Below, one piece after another: positions 59,805 to 64,000 of a stretch of DNA of 64,000 nt. Where the stretch lies: assembly GCF_000143415.4 (NCBI RefSeq), contig NW_003314297.1, positions 1 to 64,000 of the forward strand, read 5' to 3'. The position numbers and the translations under genes were made by a program. Every line of letters begins with the position of its first letter. Within the stretch, counting starts at the first letter, position 1. The stretch comes from Selaginella moellendorffii (lineage: Eukaryota; Streptophyta; Lycopodiopsida; Selaginellales; Selaginellaceae). The notes beneath the pieces are model-generated. The model worked only from the letters and a program-made list of their open reading frames with translations, had not been told where the DNA came from and made no database searches.

Positions 59805-62800
59805 ATGAAGGGGGAAACGCCGTTGGACTACTGCGTTTTCCAGCTCAACGAGGCCAGGTGAGGTTTGTCGCGAGGAATGCCGCTTTGCTACTGGGATTTC
59901 TTTCGCAGATGTGAGCTTTGGATATGCGCTGGAGATAAGAACGAGAAGCTGGCCTCTGGATCGGTCAAGCCGTTTGTAGCGCATCTCAGGGCTGCTAAGG
60001 AGCAGATCGCGAAAGGGGGGAGCTTCATCATATTGCAAGCCCCGCCTTTCGTTGGGGATGGATCCCCTTGGTTCACTAAGAGAACTGTAGAACGGTAAGC
60101 TATTACAACTTCATTTTAAATTATCTGTGTGCTTAAATTTTTTTATTCCTTTTGGAGCTAGATTTGTGAGATTTGTCAGCACTCCGGATGTTTTGGAGAG
60201 TGTTAGCGTACTCGAAGCGGAGCTCGCAAAGCTCGATGATGCAACCTCGATCCTTGTTTCTGATTCTTCATGGGTAAGGCGTCGCTTGAGTTCTTTTTCA
60301 GAATTACTGATCCCGTGCTTCGATTCTAGAGTGCTCCTGTTACTCCAAGAACAGGTACTTTTTTCACACTTTGCAAGGGCTTCTGAAGTCTCAAATGTCT
60401 CGTCTGTGCAGGAAATCTTTCTTTGTACAAGTCTGATGTAGAGCAACACGGAAGCCAGACCAAGGTACGTAAACGTATCACTCAAGTGCGCAGTTGTGGA
60501 TCTTCGTCACTAACTTTTTTGTAGGTTTACCCGAAGCGACCTTCGTTTGACTATGCAGGCATTGCTCTATTAGATGGTTCCAAGTGCGTTTCGTGTATCA
60601 AGAGAAAGATGTATTGATCATTTGCAAGTTTTGCAGGAAGGATTTGCTCAAAGCGATGGAAATGCGTAGGATGATGCTTATGCACGAACAGAAAAAAGCA
60701 TTCTCTCATGCTACTGCCGCGGGATTCAACGTCTCGTGCATTTCGGACCTGATGGTATTTGCGAACTGTTTTGGTGCACCACGTCTTTGGTACAATATTT
60801 TGTTGAATTTGTCATGTACTAACCGAAGATGTACTTGCAGGGAGGCGTGTTTGAAATATATGACACTATGCAAGAAGAGGCAGGATTCAGGATTGAATCC
60901 AGAAGAATCTTTATTCGATTCTATCTCTTCGGGTTCGTCGGATGCCAGCATACAGCTGATGTCGAACAAGTCAGAAACCAGCGACAGCACAGAGGAAACG
61001 AGCAGTGGATCAGGAAAAAGCAAAGCACGTAAGACATGGGATCCACAGGTTTTAAGCACCTTGCAGCAGTTGCATGCGAGGAAAGTAGAAAACGGGTCTT
61101 TGATGTCTCCAGACGGCAAACGGGTTATCAGAAGACAGAAGACTGAGGATCCTAGCCCTCTCGCAGACGAGGACTTAGTCGTTGGAGCCAGGGAATCGGT
61201 GAACAATCCTTACGTGCTGCTCCAATCTTCTAGAAGCAAGGTCGAGCACAAAACTATAAGCGTTCAAGATGCCATTAGCCTGTTCGAAAGCAAACAGCAG
61301 AAGGTGGACGATGCTTTGAAGAAAAAGATCACCAAAGAAGACATCGAAGTGACGGAGCCCGTAAAGCCAGCTATTTCTGAAGAACAACATGTAGCAGAAA
61401 GCGAGCCAGACAAGCACACAGTGATAGTGGAACCGACCATAGCCGACCTTGAAGCGGTTCCTGAAGCCGGTCCGGAGGAAGTCGTCCCTCAGCAAACTCT
61501 TTTATTGCAGCATCCTAGCTGCAAGGAAGATAAGCAGGCGATTCGAAAACCCAGCGCTTTAGCTGTCGTGGCTGAGGCAACGGAGTTGGAGGAATTGGAT
61601 AACATTGAGTGGAGACCATTATCCAAGTCGTCGGGATTCGTTTTTGACGACATGTTCCTCGACCAGAGAGCCACCGTTGCGCAGAACAACAGAAGACAGT
61701 CACTTTGTGTCTGGAAGACTAGCGACCTTGAAAGTTACAACACTCAGAAGGCTGAGAAGAAAGAATCGAAGGGACGGTTTTACGACCAGTATCAAGAAAA
61801 AAGAGAAGCCAAACTGAAGCATGAACCTGTTTTGAAGAAAGCGGAAAAGGAAGCGAAGCTCAAGGCTATGCAGGACGTGCTGGAAACACGGAGAGCAGAA
61901 CTGTCTACACGCAGCATGAGATTAACCGATAAAACTGCCACCTTGACATCAAGAAGTAAAAAGGTATTGTATCTCTTTATCTCAGTTGCCAGAGTTCTTA
62001 CGCTTCTATAACAGGACGTGGAGTCCAAAAGCTGCGAGCTTAGGATTCCTTCGAAGCGAACGGGTTCCGTGTCAAGCGTTCATTCCGCTCCTCTGGTGTT
62101 AAAGGCAGACGCAAACAACGCTAGGACTATCTCTGTCAGAAAGTCTTCACCTTCTTCTCAAAAATCAAGCACAACAGTTCGTGCCTCAAGCTCTTCAGGC
62201 AGCAAAATACAAAGAAGGTCTGCAGAGAGCTTGCATTTGGAACACGGCAAAGAGAACGCCGACCCCTTATACACAAGTGATCTCGAGGGCCCCCAGAAGT
62301 TTAAGTTCTTGGAGCGAAAGAGTAAGGGGCCTCCGTTTATGACGAAGAAAATCGTTGACAACAATCAGCTTAAAGGAGAACCGGGCAAAGCCTCCAAGTC
62401 CGACGGTGCAGTTTATCAAAAGAAAGTGCCTCAGACTCGGCAACCATCTGCAAGCAGTTATGTGAAAGGTAAACCAACAGAGGAAGACTCAAAGTCGCAG
62501 AAAACCAGTGCCGACAGTTGCTCCGCCAGCAGCGAGATTTTTGAGATGAAGCTCGAGGGCGATGACACGGAGAGTTCATGCTCCTGTTCAGTTGCTGGGA
62601 ACGCGACGTCTTTACAGAAAGAGAACTTGGCAGATGATCTAGAACCGGAGGTGACTTTCTTACGAGTGGAGGTGACAGACGTCGAAGCCTGTCCGGACGT
62701 GGCCCAGGCAGAAATGCAGGTGAAAGACGAAGCATGCATACCAACTGTGGAAGGTGCTAGTGCTGAGGAAGTCAAGCAGGAGGTTGATAACCGGGAGTTG

Positions 62801-63808
62801 AAGGGCGGAGAAACAGATGAACATCGTCTCGAGTCCAGTATGAGGGTCGGGAGTCCCGACTCTGATACTGTCGAAGTTGTGCTTGAAACAGCTCCAGACG
62901 TGAGCAACGCAGCAGCAGCCAGAGAAGCTCATGCCTCCATTGACATGAGCGTTCTGATTGAAGAGCTTGAGAGGGAGGACGAGCTCTCGGAAGTGAAGAA
63001 AGTCGTCGACGTCGAGATCCCGGAGAAAGCGCCGCCATTCGAGAAAGCCAAGGCAACTCCTCTCTTCGAGCTTGCCGAGCTCGACCAGAAGCAGTTCCCG
63101 GCCGCCTACAAGGTGTATCCGCCGCTGGAGGACTTCAGCAGCACCACGGGAACGCAGTCGGAGGCGTCAGGCGTGTCCAGTGCGATATGCGGCCCTGGCG
63201 ACCCAAAAGTCGAGAGCTTCGGCTCGAGCAAAGACGAGGGAGAAGAGGCGACAGCCATCTACAATCCGGACTCCCCGACGCTCATGGTTGGCTCGTTTCT
63301 CCCGAGGAAAGTCGTGGTGGCCGGACAGACGCAGCCGAAGTGCACGATCTTCCCCGCAGTGGTGGAGACGAGGAAGAGCTCTTCGGACGCTGCGATGGCC
63401 CGATCGTCCAGCGAGCCGGGCTCTCCGACCAGGCAGCCGCTCTTCGATCTCTTGGCCAACGAGCACAACACTCAAAGCAACGCCACCACTTCCAACTCCG
63501 CCACCGCCGCCACCAGCGCCGCTACCATCGGTATCAAGCCTCTCAAGTCCGCGTCTCACAAGCTTCCTCATATGTGCAGGCTGCCATCGCCAGACGCCCG
63601 GGGCCACGCCACCGCACTGCTCGAGAAGAAGAACTCGGCTCCATCGTGCGCAAAGCTCGACTCTTCGTCGACGTCAAAGCCGCTCAGAGGCATCCGGAAG
63701 TTCTTGCGATTTGGAAGGCGGAGCTCGTCAGGATCATCGGCAGCAAACGCAGCGGCGGATCAAACAGGCAGGATCATGTGGCAGAATGGATGGTTCAAGG
63801 GGGAGTGA
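59805..63808 (+). CDS. CIP7-like: COP1-interacting protein 7 (CIP7)-like protein
   Basis: Nine exons (59805-59857, 59909-60094, 60162-60273, 60330-60354, 60412-60464, 60525-60583, 60637-60789, 60841-61963, 62015-63808) total 3558 nt, 1185 residues. The N-terminal ~230 residues match the CIP7 family: LDYCVFQLNEARCELWICAG, EKLASGSVKPFVAHL, WFTKRTVERFVRFVSTPDVLE and the helical block KAMEMRRMMLMHEQKKAFSHA, followed by FGAPRLWEACLKY. In most relatives I recall the last motif reads RLREAC; here a CGG-to-TGG-type change across the exon junction gives Trp. The rest is long, acidic/Ser-rich and mostly disordered, with a charged coiled coil (FYDQYQEKREAKLKHEP...) and a basic C-terminus (KFLRFGRRSSSG). 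In Arabidopsis CIP7 is a nuclear COP1-interacting positive regulator of light-responsive genes; the role here is inferred. Confidence 0.88.
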
Positions 63809-64000
63809 CACGAAAAAAGAAAATTCCAGGAACGATGGATCATCATATCCTTGGAACTTTGGAACAACTTGTTTCATCATATATTTTGCTATCATCTTTT
63901 GCTACTCATCATACTAATCGACCATACTTTAATTTTAGTGAAGCATATACTAGAATATCCATCCAGTTGCGGGCATCTGACGGTGGGGCGTGGTCCCCTA
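63809..64000. other. 3' flank of CIP7-like gene
   Basis: AT-rich 3' untranslated/downstream sequence; nothing else seen. Confidence 0.6.

Overview
The window looks like nuclear DNA of a land plant with a compact genome. Intron-rich genes have very short introns (mostly about 50-110 bp), and some genes have only tens of bases between them. Plant marker genes are present: chloroplast Psb28, two PPR proteins, a DUF936 protein, a COP1-interacting-protein-7 homologue, a T7-type organellar RNA polymerase, HDEL calreticulin and a peroxisomal multifunctional beta-oxidation protein. Tiny introns, PPR genes and relics of unusual NTPase families fit a lycophyte such as Selaginella moellendorffii; that species name is an inference.

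Repeat-rich left third (1 to about 19.7 kb). Three nested LTR-retrotransposon events can be read. An old, C-to-T-decayed, non-coding element (large retrotransposon derivative, 'LARD') runs from before the window to 15953. A Ty3/gypsy element (3581-7440) inserted into its internal region with a perfect 5-bp target duplication (GTACA). A younger full-length copy of the same LARD family (8558-15861) inserted into the old 3' LTR. The young copy has two nearly identical LTRs of about 1.15 kb, an initiator-Met-tRNA primer site, a polypurine tract and no gag/pol. Degenerate inverted LTR fragments and AT-rich non-coding DNA follow.

Gene-rich middle (19.8-45.7 kb). In order: Psb28 (+); a PPR protein (+); two tandem paralogues of an unrecognised secreted protein (-); calreticulin (-); RPOT (-); a PP2C phosphatase (-); a DUF936 protein (-); a second PPR protein (+); an FAHD1-type hydrolase (-); tRNA-Leu(CAG); the peroxisomal MFP (+); an EF-hand-like protein, possibly axonemal (-); and initiator tRNA-Met(CAT) (-).

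Decayed stretch (about 46-52.7 kb). This holds broken fragments of P-loop NTPase genes, two of which resemble Crinkler/RHS-type proteins, plus small unassignable pieces.

Gene-rich right end (53.1-63.8 kb). In order: a membrane-anchored receptor-like pseudokinase (-), a CCDC137-like protein (-), a conserved plant membrane protein (-), a SpoU-type RNA methyltransferase (-) and the CIP7-like protein (+).

Themes for follow-up: four GC-AG introns in four genes; an ER-retention signal divided by an intron; a possible non-canonical peroxisomal signal on a micro-exon; an in-frame retainable intron splitting the HRD motif of a pseudokinase; and the uncharacterised secreted gene pair. Exon borders were read by eye and may be off by one base.
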